Assembly: GCA_023393635.1 (NCBI GenBank)
Contig: JAEWKT010000042.1
Span: forward strand, 21,300-85,299
DNA from: Pseudomonadota bacterium
GTDB taxonomy: Bacteria > Pseudomonadota > Gammaproteobacteria > Pseudomonadales > Moraxellaceae
Length of the DNA stretch: 64,000 bases
Direction of reading: 5' to 3'
Shown here: positions 1-8,209 of the stretch, one piece after another
Numbering within the stretch: position 1 is the first letter of the stretch
Layout: every line of letters starts with the position of its first letter
Notes under the pieces: generated by a model
What the model was told of the DNA's origin: nothing
The model's database searches: none
What the model saw: the letters and a program-made list of their open reading frames with translations, nothing else
Position numbers and translations under genes: made by a program

Positions 1-1663
1 TCAGCAGGGCTTTGGCCGCATACATGGAAAAGCCTTTGACCTGCTCGGCTTCCGCTTCTGGCGGCATGACCAGTTCCATCGAGGTATGCACATCAAGGAG
101 TGCAGGGCCATCATGCTGCAAAAACTCTTGCACGGTTTGTTCCAGGCCATCGCCAGTTTTTTGGGTAAATCCTTTAAAGCCAATGACTTCAGCCAACTTG
201 CCAAAGTCTGGATTTTTAAGTTCGGTGTAATGATCCAGTAGGCCTTCCGCTTCTTGTTCAATTTCTACATAGTTTAAAGAGCGGTTGTTAATTACCACAA
301 TCTTAATGGTAATGTTTTCCTGCACAATGGTGAGTAAATCTCCCATGAGCATGGCAAGACCGCCATCACCGCAAATAGCGATCACCTGACGCTCAGGATA
401 AGCTTTTTTAATGCCCAAGGCCTGTGGCATGGCATTGGCCATACTGGCATGCAGCAAGCTGGGCAGTGTACGACGTTTGCCGTTCACATCAATATGGCGT
501 AATACCCAAACCATGGGTGAGCCCGTATCAGCAGTAAAAAAGGCATCATCATCAGCGTACTGGCTCATTAAAGCCATTAAATACTGCGGATGAATCACGC
601 CATCTTTACCAATTCGTTCTTCCTGAGCACGGTCTTGCAGGGTTTGATCACGCTGCTTTAAACAGTCCTGCAAAAACATCTGGTCGGGGTTGTTGCTGAC
701 TAAGGGCAGCAAGGCTTGCAGGGTGGGCAACATATGGCCAACAATGCCCAAATCAATTGGATAGCGACGGCCTAAGTGCATGACCTTTGCATCAATCTGG
801 ATTTTTTTTGCTGTGTCGGGATAGTACTGCGCCCAAGCAAAGTCCACACCCAGCAATAACAGTAAGTCACAGTTTTCAATAGCATATCGGGCTGACTTGT
901 GGCCAAACAAGCCATTCATGCCCATAGCATAAGGATTGTCGTAATCGATAAAATCTTTGGCACGTGATGTAAACACAATGGGTGCCTGAAGTTTTTCTGC
1001 CAGTGCCAGCATCTGCTCACGTGCCTGCTGACAGCCAATGCCAGCAAAAATAGTAATTTTACGCTGTTCGGCCAGTAAGTCGCGTGCTTGCTCCAGTTCT
1101 TGCGGATTTGCCATCAATAATGGTTTGGAAAAATGCGGGCGGAACATGAGCTCGTCATCCAGCTGCATTTCACTAATATTAGCAGGCATAATCACCACGG
1201 CAACCCCGCGCTGGTTAATAGCTGCCTGACACGCCAGGGTCATGACCAACCGAACCTGACTGGCATTATGCACTTCTTCACAAAATACTGAGCAATCCTG
1301 ATAAATTTTTTTAAAGTCCACATATTGCGGTAAATTAACCACATGGGGCTGACTGTTTTCTAGCTGGCTGGCAATCAGTACTACGGGCGCGCCATTGCGG
1401 TGTGCTTCAAATAAGCCATTAATAAAATGCAAACTGCCTGGGCCGCAAGAGCCTGCACATACGGTTAAATGGCCACTCATCAAGGCTTCAGCACCTGCGG
1501 CAAAAGCACCTGCTTCTTCATGCCGTACATGCACCCATTCAATGCTGCTGTTGGCAATGGAGTCGGTAAAATGATTTAAGGTATCGCCCACAATGCCATA
1601 GCAGTGTTTGGCACCTGCTTTTTCCAGTATTTCCACCATCACATCGGATGCTTTTTTACTCAT
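1..1663 (-). CDS. poxB: Pyruvate dehydrogenase (quinone), PoxB, 3' end beyond the window
   Basis: Thiamine-diphosphate and FAD dependent enzyme that decarboxylates pyruvate to acetate and CO2 and passes electrons to ubiquinone at the inner membrane. The 554 visible residues follow E. coli PoxB, as I recall it, almost collinearly: the ThDP glutamate in RHEEAGAF near residue 48, AGSCGPG near 70, the central FAD domain, and the ThDP/Mg motif GDGG ending in NN near residues 440-470. The reading runs off the left edge at KGFSMYAAKALL, so only the last 15-20 residues, which form the membrane-binding C-terminal peptide in this family, are missing. The ATG at 1663 is preceded by AGAGGTG, a good ribosome binding site. 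It lies downstream of the flavoprotein gene on the same strand with about 180 bases between, so it probably has its own promoter. The family is very clear; the exact 3' end cannot be seen. Confidence 0.93.
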   Translation of the reverse strand, partial: MSKKASDVMVEILEKAGAKHCYGIVGDTLNHFTDSIANSSIEWVHVRHEEAGAFAAGAEALMSGHLTVCAGSCGPGSLHFINGLFEAHRNGAPVVLIASQLENSQPHVVNLPQYVDFKKIYQDCSVFCEEVHNASQVRLVMTLACQAAINQRGVAVVIMPANISEMQLDDELMFRPHFSKPLLMANPQELEQARDLLAEQRKITIFAGIGCQQAREQMLALAEKLQAPIVFTSRAKDFIDYDNPYAMGMNGLFGHKSARYAIENCDLLLLLGVDFAWAQYYPDTAKKIQIDAKVMHLGRRYPIDLGIVGHMLPTLQALLPLVSNNPDQMFLQDCLKQRDQTLQDRAQEERIGKDGVIHPQYLMALMSQYADDDAFFTADTGSPMVWVLRHIDVNGKRRTLPSLLHASMANAMPQALGIKKAYPERQVIAICGDGGLAMLMGDLLTIVQENITIKIVVINNRSLNYVEIEQEAEGLLDHYTELKNPDFGKLAEVIGFKGFTQKTGDGLEQTVQEFLQHDGPALLDVHTSMELVMPPEAEAEQVKGFSMYAAKALL

Positions 1664-1845
1664 TACTCACCTCTGCAAACCCATATTATTGATGCACCAC
1701 TTGACGCTTTGGCACGCTGGCTTACTTACCATGCGTGATCGTGGTTAAATTTTCTGCAAGGTTTGTGTAAAGAAGAATATAGAACCCGTATCAAGCAGTC
1801 AGTGATCAGCAGGCGCGTCACAGCAGTAAAATATCAGGAGATTTG

Positions 1846-3348
1846 CTATAACTGGGCATTAAGCCGAACCAGTGCAGTGCGTAAGCCTTCTTCCAGCACG
1901 GGATGATAAAACGGCATTGCCAATAATTGCGGCACCGTGAGTTGTTGCTGAATTGCCCATGCCAACAAATGTGCTAGATGTTCTGCTTCTGTCACCAGCA
2001 ACTCTGCACCCAATAGTTGTTTACTCTCAGGGCAGGCATACAGTTGAATGGCACCGTGATTTTTATCTAAAACGGTAGCACGGCCTTGATTGTTATAAGA
2101 CACGTCGGCCATTACAAACGCGGTATTGGATGACGTTAACTGCCGATGAGACTGCCCCGCCATGGCCATTTGCGGGGCGCTAAATACAATACTCAAGCCT
2201 GCATATCGTTTAAATGATTTAATGTCTGGGTAGCGTGCAGCATTTTTACCAGCAATACGGCCATCGTTAGTGGCTTCATGTTGCAGGGCATGCGGAGTGA
2301 GGACATCACCTGCAATAAAAATAGGTAGCTCATCAAGTTGCATGGTAGTTAGGTTATGAATTGGCTTTTTAATGTCCTGATACTGAGGATCAATGTTTTC
2401 TAAACCTAAATCGTTAATACTACTGTTACGGCCAATGGCGACCAGCAAATAATCGGCTTTTATGTGTCCGCTGTGCTGATGGGCGCTAGTTGAGGAAGTA
2501 GTGTGATCAGGCATGTTGTGATCAGACGCACTGTGATAATGCACTACCACTTGATTATCTTCTAAATAAACCTGTTCTACGCTGCTGTGATCAAGCTGAG
2601 TCAGCTTACTGCAGATAAGGGAAGTGGCCAGTTGGCGTAATTCAGGATGCGTCAGACCACCCACCACATTACCCTGATTAATTAAGGTAATTTCAACGCC
2701 AAGCCTTGCCAAAGCTTGCGCGAGTTCAATACCAATTGCGCCTGCACCCACCACAATCATACTCTTGGGTAACTGTTCAAGGTTGAAAATGGTATCGCTA
2801 GTCAGCAGCTTATCTTTTAATTTTTCTTGCCATCCATCCGCAATGCGTGGGGTAGAGCCAGTGGCAATAATGGTGGTTTTGGTGCGAATAATATCGTCAC
2901 CTACTTGCAGGGTAGTGGCATCAATAAACTGGGCTTTACCTTGTTTTTTGTGTTCAGCAGGCCATGCATCAATCTCACCTTGCACATGACTCGTAAAATG
3001 CTCACGTAAGCGCTGCACACGTTGCATCACTGCTTTAGAATCAATCTGGGTTTGATTATGAATACCAAATTCAGCCGCATGTTGGCTAGCCTCAGCATAT
3101 TTGCTGGCTTCAATCAGTAGTTTGCTTGGCATACAACCCACACGGGCACAGGTCGTATCCCAAGCCCCTAGATTAATCACCAGCACGTTACTGGTGTTTT
3201 TAATCACCTGACTATAAGCAGATTGTCCTGCCGAGCCTGCACCCAAAATAACCACGTCATAGTTGTGTTGGTGGCTGTCGATTGATTGGGTTTTAGTGGT
3301 TGATTGGCTGTCGTTCGTGCTATTGCTGTTCAGGTCAGTCTGACTCAT
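1846..3348 (-). CDS. Dihydrolipoamide-dehydrogenase-like flavoprotein disulfide reductase
   Basis: FAD and NAD(P) dependent disulfide oxidoreductase of the class I family. The FAD dinucleotide-binding motif GAGSAG lies near residue 36, the redox-active pair sits in TCARVGCMPSK near residue 70, the NAD-binding GAGAIG lies in the middle, AGDV marks the second FAD site, and the C-terminal dimerisation domain ends with the usual HP (FYHPVLEEGL). The CARVGC spacing is the variant seen in a dihydrolipoyl dehydrogenase subfamily that is often not tied to a 2-oxoacid dehydrogenase operon, and no E1/E2 genes are nearby, so the true substrate is unknown. I chose ATG 3348, with AGGA about 11 bases upstream, over an upstream GTG at 3399. 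Unusual features are a Ser/Thr/Gln-rich extension of about 28 residues before the FAD domain and a His/Ser-rich low-complexity insertion before the DYLLVAIGRN segment (nt 2465-2545). Confidence 0.85.
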   Translation of the reverse strand: MSQTDLNSNSTNDSQSTTKTQSIDSHQHNYDVVILGAGSAGQSAYSQVIKNTSNVLVINLGAWDTTCARVGCMPSKLLIEASKYAEASQHAAEFGIHNQTQIDSKAVMQRVQRLREHFTSHVQGEIDAWPAEHKKQGKAQFIDATTLQVGDDIIRTKTTIIATGSTPRIADGWQEKLKDKLLTSDTIFNLEQLPKSMIVVGAGAIGIELAQALARLGVEITLINQGNVVGGLTHPELRQLATSLICSKLTQLDHSSVEQVYLEDNQVVVHYHSASDHNMPDHTTSSTSAHQHSGHIKADYLLVAIGRNSSINDLGLENIDPQYQDIKKPIHNLTTMQLDELPIFIAGDVLTPHALQHEATNDGRIAGKNAARYPDIKSFKRYAGLSIVFSAPQMAMAGQSHRQLTSSNTAFVMADVSYNNQGRATVLDKNHGAIQLYACPESKQLLGAELLVTEAEHLAHLLAWAIQQQLTVPQLLAMPFYHPVLEEGLRTALVRLNAQL

Positions 3349-3503
3349 GGATAAGGCATTCCTAATGCATGGTGGTGCTGTAGTTAAAATTACAATCACT
3401 CACCATACCTTGTTATTTAACTCAATGAGGTAAATAAATTTAGCCAAGTTATTTAGCAAAGTCATTTAGTAAAGCAGTTTATTCGACAATCAATAAGCAG
3501 CTA

Positions 3504-4754
3504 CTAGTCAACAGATGGACAAGCGCGTGAAATGCTGAAAAGTAGCCGAATCAATGCAGGTAAGTGTGTACCTACAATAGACTTACCTGTATTTAAAATA
3601 GACACGCTGATATCGCGTTGGGGGTCTGCCCAGCAAAAAATATTGGATAAGCCTAAGTGGCCAAATGCTTGACCTGTTTGTGGGCCATACATGCCAATCG
3701 GATTAGCCCCTAACATAAATCCACTGCTATAACGCATGGGTGCCCAAAGCGTGTGGTCAAAGGACATGCCTGTTTGCGGCAAGATCGCATGACGAATGGT
3801 TTCTGCTTTAATAATTTGTTTACCTTGGTACATACCCTGATGCAGCAGCATGTCAAAAAAGCGATTAATTTGCTCAGCACTGGTAAACATATTGGCTGCA
3901 GGGCAAATGACCTGCATAAAATTGGCATGATTAGTTATCTCAATAATTTGATCCAAGCTGCCGCCTAATGCTCTGCTAAAAAACTGATTGGTACCCAAAT
4001 GTGCATGTATGCCCGTAGCGCTATTGCTGGCCACTAAATGATGATATTGCGGTGCAAGGCCATAATCGAAATAGGGCATATCCATGGGTTTGGCGATATT
4101 TTCTTGTAAAAACTCACTGGCGGTTTGGCCAGTTACCCGCTCAATGATCTCACCCAAAATATAACCTGCCGATACCGCATGATAGGCTTGACGCGTGCCT
4201 GTGGGATAAATCGGTTTGGCAGCACATAACAGTTGAATAATGGCTTTGGTGTCAAACATCAACTCAGGCGAGATGTTGCCATTTAAGCGTGGAATCCCGC
4301 CACGATGGGTAAGCAGGTGCAAAATAGTGGTGCCTTGTTTTCCTTCTGCGGCGTACTCAGGAATGTATTTGCTCACTGCATCATTGAGGTGAATTAAGCC
4401 GCGTTCATGTAGCAAATGTATTAATACAGCCGTCACGACTTTTGAGGCAGAAAATAAACATACGGGTGTGTCTGGTGTTGCAATGACTTTGGCGTTGTCC
4501 AATGCATCATGTAAACCATTGCCTTGTGCATGACCAATACTGCGGTTAAGCACAATCTGGCCCTGCCGCCTGATGCATATTGACAGCATCGGATGATTGC
4601 CATTTTGATATAGGCGCTGAGCTGCTTGCCAAATCTGCTCAACTTGGGTTTGGATCATGCCCGCTTGCTCTGCGGGTAATTCATTGTTGGCAATTCGGAT
4701 TACTTGTTCAATGGAACGCGGCGTTTTAATAGTATTGAGTGAAAAGTATTTCAT
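3504..4754 (-). CDS. Serine hydrolase of the beta-lactamase (class C-like / family VIII esterase) fold
   Basis: Cytoplasmic-looking 416-residue protein with no signal peptide. The catalytic SxxK motif is SASK at about residues 102-105. A Tyr in AYHAVSAGYILGEI near residue 190 fits the second catalytic motif, and a late HLGLSN segment fits the third. The LLTHRGGIP stretch after the SxxK helix is typical of the EstB/class C family. Such proteins hydrolyse short-chain esters, lactones or D-amino acid peptides rather than acting as true resistance beta-lactamases. The lack of an export signal argues against a periplasmic beta-lactamase. It is transcribed in the same direction as the flavoprotein downstream, 155 bases away. 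ATG 4754 is the only sensible start. The fold is sure; the substrate is unknown. Confidence 0.82.
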   Translation of the reverse strand: MKYFSLNTIKTPRSIEQVIRIANNELPAEQAGMIQTQVEQIWQAAQRLYQNGNHPMLSICIRRQGQIVLNRSIGHAQGNGLHDALDNAKVIATPDTPVCLFSASKVVTAVLIHLLHERGLIHLNDAVSKYIPEYAAEGKQGTTILHLLTHRGGIPRLNGNISPELMFDTKAIIQLLCAAKPIYPTGTRQAYHAVSAGYILGEIIERVTGQTASEFLQENIAKPMDMPYFDYGLAPQYHHLVASNSATGIHAHLGTNQFFSRALGGSLDQIIEITNHANFMQVICPAANMFTSAEQINRFFDMLLHQGMYQGKQIIKAETIRHAILPQTGMSFDHTLWAPMRYSSGFMLGANPIGMYGPQTGQAFGHLGLSNIFCWADPQRDISVSILNTGKSIVGTHLPALIRLLFSISRACPSVD

Positions 4755-4840
4755 AAATGGCGCTGTGACTCAAAAGTAGTAAGAGATAGAAGTAATTTAA
4801 AAATTAAACGCAGCGTTAGTTTAAATATGGTTTAAAATTT

Positions 4841-4870
4841 AAAAAATAAGACACTGATAAACAATGTCTT
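4841..4870 (-). terminator. Intrinsic terminator after the lipase gene
   Basis: Read on the minus strand, a 9-bp stem with one G-U pair (AAGACATTG / CAGTGTCTT, plus-strand arms 4848-4856 and 4862-4870) closes a 5-nt loop and runs straight into a T-rich tract (plus-strand A-run 4841-4846). It lies 43 bases past the lipase stop codon. Confidence 0.75.
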
Positions 4871-4912
4871 AGTTGATGATAAAAAGCGTGATAAATAAAA
4901 GCCATGTAAAAA

Positions 4913-5977
4913 CTATAGACCAACCCCTTTGAGTCGGTTGGCTTGTTGGCGATACAGTTGCACTGGATCTGGTGTAAAAACGCTTACCAGTCCCATAACT
5001 TGATTTACTTCATCCAAATGATTTTGGTAATAGTCATCACGGATCACTTGACCCAAGTGACTAGAACAACTGGGTACTAAGCCATCACTCGGCTCTTTGA
5101 TTAGTAAGCCAGTTGCTGCCAATAGGGGTGATGCAGGGTTAAACGGATTGGTCAGCTTGCCAGCACCGCTCCATGAATAATAACGCACGCCATTGACCTC
5201 ACTGGCTCCCTGACCACAATACTGAGCGGGGATACCTTGTGGAAAACGTGCATTAAATTCAAGCGCACTGGCGCGAGTGAGTGAATTTAGGCTACCCATC
5301 GCGTCCTGCTCATAACCTTTGCCGGATGAAATGCCCACCAGATTTAAAAATGCATTCAATGGTGCGACCAGTAGTGAGGAAATAGTACTATTTTTCTCTA
5401 ATACTGGTAGTAATTGATCAGCCACTGGCGAACCCATATTTGGTCCACCGACGCTGGTAACAGATGCCACATGTTGTGGCACTAAACCAGCGACATAACG
5501 AATAGCCTGACTACCATGACTATGGCCAATTAAATTAACTTTTTGTGCACCTGTAATGGCAACAATATCTTCTACTTGTTGTAGCAATTGCTCACCACGA
5601 ATATCTGAATTATTCAATGCCGCCATTTGAGCCACATAGACATTGGCACCTGCACGGCTTAAATCTTGTGGAATACCGTAGAAGTAATCATAAATTCCGC
5701 CTATGGCAGAGAAACCACTGGCGCCGTGGGCAAGAACGATAGGGTATTTGGTTTTGGCGTAGGTTGATAGCTGTAGCTGCTTACCACCTTCGCGGCAACC
5801 ATCGGTACTGCAATACTGATAGCTATTCATGGCCGCCGAGCTCACGCCTGAAATACAAAACATTCCGCCTAATATGAGCGCTTGGAGGACTCTGTTTGGA
5901 TTACAGCAAGCATCTGCTAGGCGGTTTTTGGCTAATGGGACTTCCATATTGTTGTTGGCTGTACGTGTCTTGTTCAT
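4913..5977 (-). CDS. Secreted triacylglycerol lipase (family I.1/I.2 type)
   Basis: Extracellular lipase that hydrolyses long-chain triacylglycerols. The mature part starts with NSYQYCS, followed by the oxyanion segment PIVLAHGASG, the nucleophile elbow GHSHG with Ser near residue 151, a late Asp in PSDGLVP and a His in YYQNHLDEVNQ. Two Cys could form the disulfide typical of this family. The chosen ATG at 5977 has AAAGGATC directly upstream. It gives 354 residues with a long n-region and a hydrophobic stretch ending in SGVSSAA, so export by Sec and then type II secretion is expected. The longer reading from 6106 runs through the promoter region and was dropped. Family I.1/I.2 lipases usually need a dedicated LipB/Lif foldase encoded next door. 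None is visible on either side here. Confidence 0.88.
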   Translation of the reverse strand: MNKTRTANNNMEVPLAKNRLADACCNPNRVLQALILGGMFCISGVSSAAMNSYQYCSTDGCREGGKQLQLSTYAKTKYPIVLAHGASGFSAIGGIYDYFYGIPQDLSRAGANVYVAQMAALNNSDIRGEQLLQQVEDIVAITGAQKVNLIGHSHGSQAIRYVAGLVPQHVASVTSVGGPNMGSPVADQLLPVLEKNSTISSLLVAPLNAFLNLVGISSGKGYEQDAMGSLNSLTRASALEFNARFPQGIPAQYCGQGASEVNGVRYYSWSGAGKLTNPFNPASPLLAATGLLIKEPSDGLVPSCSSHLGQVIRDDYYQNHLDEVNQVMGLVSVFTPDPVQLYRQQANRLKGVGL

Positions 5978-6024
5978 GATGATCCTTTCACTCACGTCTA
6001 TTAAAATTATGGTAAAACTAGTAT

Positions 6025-6089
6025 TTGCCAAAAGCACAACAACAGTGAGATGCTGACTGGCCAATTTAACAATCATTCGTGGCCAAATT
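6025..6089. promoter_or_regulatory. Phased direct repeats, probable AraC-type binding sites between lipase and regulator
   Basis: TGGCCAATTT (6058-6067) and TGGCCAAATT (6080-6089) are direct repeats 22 bp apart, and a weaker copy TTGCCAAAAG (6025-6034) lies 33 bp before the first. Spacings of 33 and 22 bp place all three on the same face of the helix, as expected for an AraC-family regulator. The last copy ends just before the ATG at 6092, so autoregulation as well as control of the divergent lipase is plausible. Confidence 0.5.
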
Positions 6090-6091
6090 GT

Positions 6092-7132
6092 ATGAAGCTT
6101 GAGCACAATTCCCAGTTTGAAAAACTTTATCAGCCGCTAATTCCTATTATTTATGTGCAAGTGGCCTTACACATTGCGCAAGAGCGCGGTTTAAATGCTC
6201 AGCAGCTGATTCAGACGATTGGCTTAAGTGAATGTCAATTAAATGATGTGCAAACCTTGGTCACACCTTTTGTGCATGCGTGGCTATTGACTTTAATTAT
6301 TGAGCAATCGGGCAATCATGGATTAGGCTTTGAAATTGGCTTGCGCTTGAGTCCGACGGTGCATGGACAATTGGGGCAGGCGATATTGTGCTGCGCCACG
6401 TTGAACGATGCACTTGATATTGCCAGTCAATTTTGGCATTTGCGTGAGCGCTTAATTCAATTTCACTTTACTCAGCATGGTGATATTGGGGTGGTACATT
6501 TACACACCGAGCTTGTTTATCCTGAGCCGCTACGTCAATTGCACTTTGATTGTATGCTGGCCATGTTTTATCGTATGACACAAATCTTGACCTGTAGTCT
6601 GACACCCATTGGTGAGATTTGGTTAGATTACCCTGATCCTGATTATGTTGAATCGAGCAGTGCGCAGCAGTTACCTGTGCTGCGTTACAATATGCCCAGT
6701 TGCCAGTATCGTGTGCCTTTGGAGGTGATGAATTTACCCTTAGTCATGGCAAACCCCCAAGCCCTTAAGCATGCGATAGCGCACTGTGAGCGTGAACAAA
6801 GCTTGCAACAACAGGGTCAATTTTTAAAAAGTGTAATGGCGCGCTTGCAACGACAAGAAAATGGTTATGCTAGCCCTGAACAAATTGCCAATGATTTGCA
6901 CTTATCATTGCGAACGTTTAGACGACGTTTGCAGCAAGAAAACAGCAGCTATCAAATGTTATTGGAAGGTATTAAAAAACGAGATGCACTGCAATTATTA
7001 GAAGATAATCGTTTAGCGATTCAACACATTTCAAGCCTATTAGGTTATAGCAACCCAGCTAATTTTTCGCGAGTATTTAAAACATGGACAGGCAAAACGC
7101 CCAGTGAATATCGGGCGTTGCTTGCTGGATGA
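6092..7132 (+). CDS. AraC-family transcriptional regulator
   Basis: DNA-binding regulator of 346 residues. Residues 1-190 look like the AraC-type ligand-binding N-terminal domain found in OruR/ArgR-like and lipase regulators. The C-terminal 90 residues form the double helix-turn-helix: SPEQIANDLHLSLRTFRRRL for the first HTH and the family signature ISSLLGYSNPANFSRVFKTW for the second. It is divergent from the lipase with 114 bases between the start codons, so the lipase is the obvious candidate target. I prefer ATG 6092 over 6050 because the earlier start would run through the phased TGGCCAA repeats and lacks a ribosome site at a usable distance; neither start has a strong one. The inducing ligand is unknown; fatty acids would fit the context but that is a guess. 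Confidence 0.85.
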   Translation: MKLEHNSQFEKLYQPLIPIIYVQVALHIAQERGLNAQQLIQTIGLSECQLNDVQTLVTPFVHAWLLTLIIEQSGNHGLGFEIGLRLSPTVHGQLGQAILCCATLNDALDIASQFWHLRERLIQFHFTQHGDIGVVHLHTELVYPEPLRQLHFDCMLAMFYRMTQILTCSLTPIGEIWLDYPDPDYVESSSAQQLPVLRYNMPSCQYRVPLEVMNLPLVMANPQALKHAIAHCEREQSLQQQGQFLKSVMARLQRQENGYASPEQIANDLHLSLRTFRRRLQQENSSYQMLLEGIKKRDALQLLEDNRLAIQHISSLLGYSNPANFSRVFKTWTGKTPSEYRALLAG

Positions 7133-7148
7133 TTACTTGTGTAATCAT
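7129..7148. terminator. Hairpin between convergent AraC and SDR genes
   Basis: A perfect 8-bp stem, ATGATTAC / GTAATCAT, with a TTGT loop overlaps the regulator stop codon and sits between the two convergent genes. No clear T-run follows on either strand, so it may only be a weak or factor-assisted terminator. Confidence 0.35.
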
Positions 7149-7166
7149 GGTTGAATCATTGCAGAT

Positions 7167-7982
7167 TTATTTGGCTAATCTGCCGTTAATCCAATGATTA
7201 ATTCGATCTGGCGTTAGGCTGGATAGTGAATACAATACTTGAGAGGGCAAACCAATCGGCGTGTGAACGGGCATAAATCTAGCGCGACGATTAGATAGTT
7301 TTACAATGGCTTGTGCAACATCGTCTGCACTTAAATGCACGCCCAATTTATCAATGGCACCACTTTGCATATCCTTGACCATGGCAGTTTGTACAAATAA
7401 CGGCATCACATCCACCACGCGAATGCCAAACTTGCGCCACTCATTGTCCAAGGCTTCGGTTAAGCCACGCACCGCACACTTGCTGGCCGAATAGCTGGAT
7501 AAATTGGGCTGGCCATAAATAGCAGATGCAGACGACAGGTTAATCACCCTTGATTGCGCAGTTTGCTTAAGGTACGGCAGCGCGCTATAGCAGCCATTGA
7601 CCACGCCATTTAAATTAATATTGATCAGGTTTAAATGCTGCTGTAAGCCAATGTCTTCAAAGCAACCAGAATATAAAATACCCGCATTATTCACCAATAC
7701 ATCCAAGCGACCCGTGTGCTTAAAAAAGGCGTCAAGCGCCTGTTGCCATTGTTCGGCATTGGTGACATCAAGCTGGCCTGCCAGTGCATGTTGACCACCC
7801 GACTGTGCATTTAATTCTTCTGCGAGTGCTTGTACAGCCGCATGATCACGGTCATAAGCGCCGACAAACCAGCCTGCTGCAGCAAAACATTGTGCGGTCG
7901 CGCGGCCAATGCCTGCGCCTGCGCCCGTAATGAATACGGTTTTTTTATTCATGACGCTGTGATTGGTGTTTTTACTATTCAT
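7167..7982 (-). CDS. Short-chain dehydrogenase/reductase
   Basis: Classical SDR of 271 residues that oxidises or reduces an alcohol/carbonyl with NAD(P). It shows the cofactor motif TGAGAGIG near residue 20, NNAG near 106, a serine in INLSSAS, and the catalytic YSASK near 168. The residue after the second strand is Asp (AYDRD), which usually favours NAD. The ATG at 7982 has AGGA 8 bases upstream; an internal Met at 7952 is possible but less well placed. It is divergent from an aldehyde dehydrogenase, and the shared intergenic region carries two clear palindromes. Together the pair could convert an alcohol to an acid through the aldehyde, as in long-chain alcohol use, but the sequence does not reveal the substrate. 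Confidence 0.88.
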   Translation of the reverse strand: MNSKNTNHSVMNKKTVFITGAGAGIGRATAQCFAAAGWFVGAYDRDHAAVQALAEELNAQSGGQHALAGQLDVTNAEQWQQALDAFFKHTGRLDVLVNNAGILYSGCFEDIGLQQHLNLININLNGVVNGCYSALPYLKQTAQSRVINLSSASAIYGQPNLSSYSASKCAVRGLTEALDNEWRKFGIRVVDVMPLFVQTAMVKDMQSGAIDKLGVHLSADDVAQAIVKLSNRRARFMPVHTPIGLPSQVLYSLSSLTPDRINHWINGRLAK

Positions 7983-8019
7983 GATGATTTCCTATTATCG
8001 TTTTGGGTTGAGTCTTGCC

Positions 8020-8078
8020 GTCAAAAATGACAGTGAAGAGGTCATTTTTCTGCGCATTTGACAACAAAGATTGTCAAA
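8020..8078. promoter_or_regulatory. Two operator-like palindromes between SDR and aldehyde dehydrogenase genes
   Basis: The first is a perfect 9-bp inverted repeat, AAAAATGAC (8023-8031) and GTCATTTTT (8041-8049), with a 9-nt spacer; its left arm also overlaps a smaller palindrome GTCA-AAAA-TGAC (8020-8031). The second is TTTGACAA-N6-TTGTCAAA (8057-8078). All use TGAC/GTCA half-sites, so one dimeric repressor could bind both. The position between the divergent genes fits a shared control region. Confidence 0.55.
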
Positions 8079-8209
8079 ATACAAGACTTTGGTTTAAATC
8101 CGACTACAATCTCTGCACAGCCAATGGGTTGTAGCATTGCAAAAAAGTATTATGCTTTTATTATTAATTCCATTATTCACTCCAGCATTTTTATCGTTAA
8201 GGACAGCCC

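Noticed and set aside
1846..3348. E3 component of a pyruvate or 2-oxoglutarate dehydrogenase complex
   Set aside because: No E1/E2 genes are nearby, and the CARVGC variant and insertions point to another subfamily.
3504..4754. Antibiotic-resistance beta-lactamase
   Set aside because: It has the SxxK fold but no signal peptide, and the surrounding motifs fit esterase-like relatives better.
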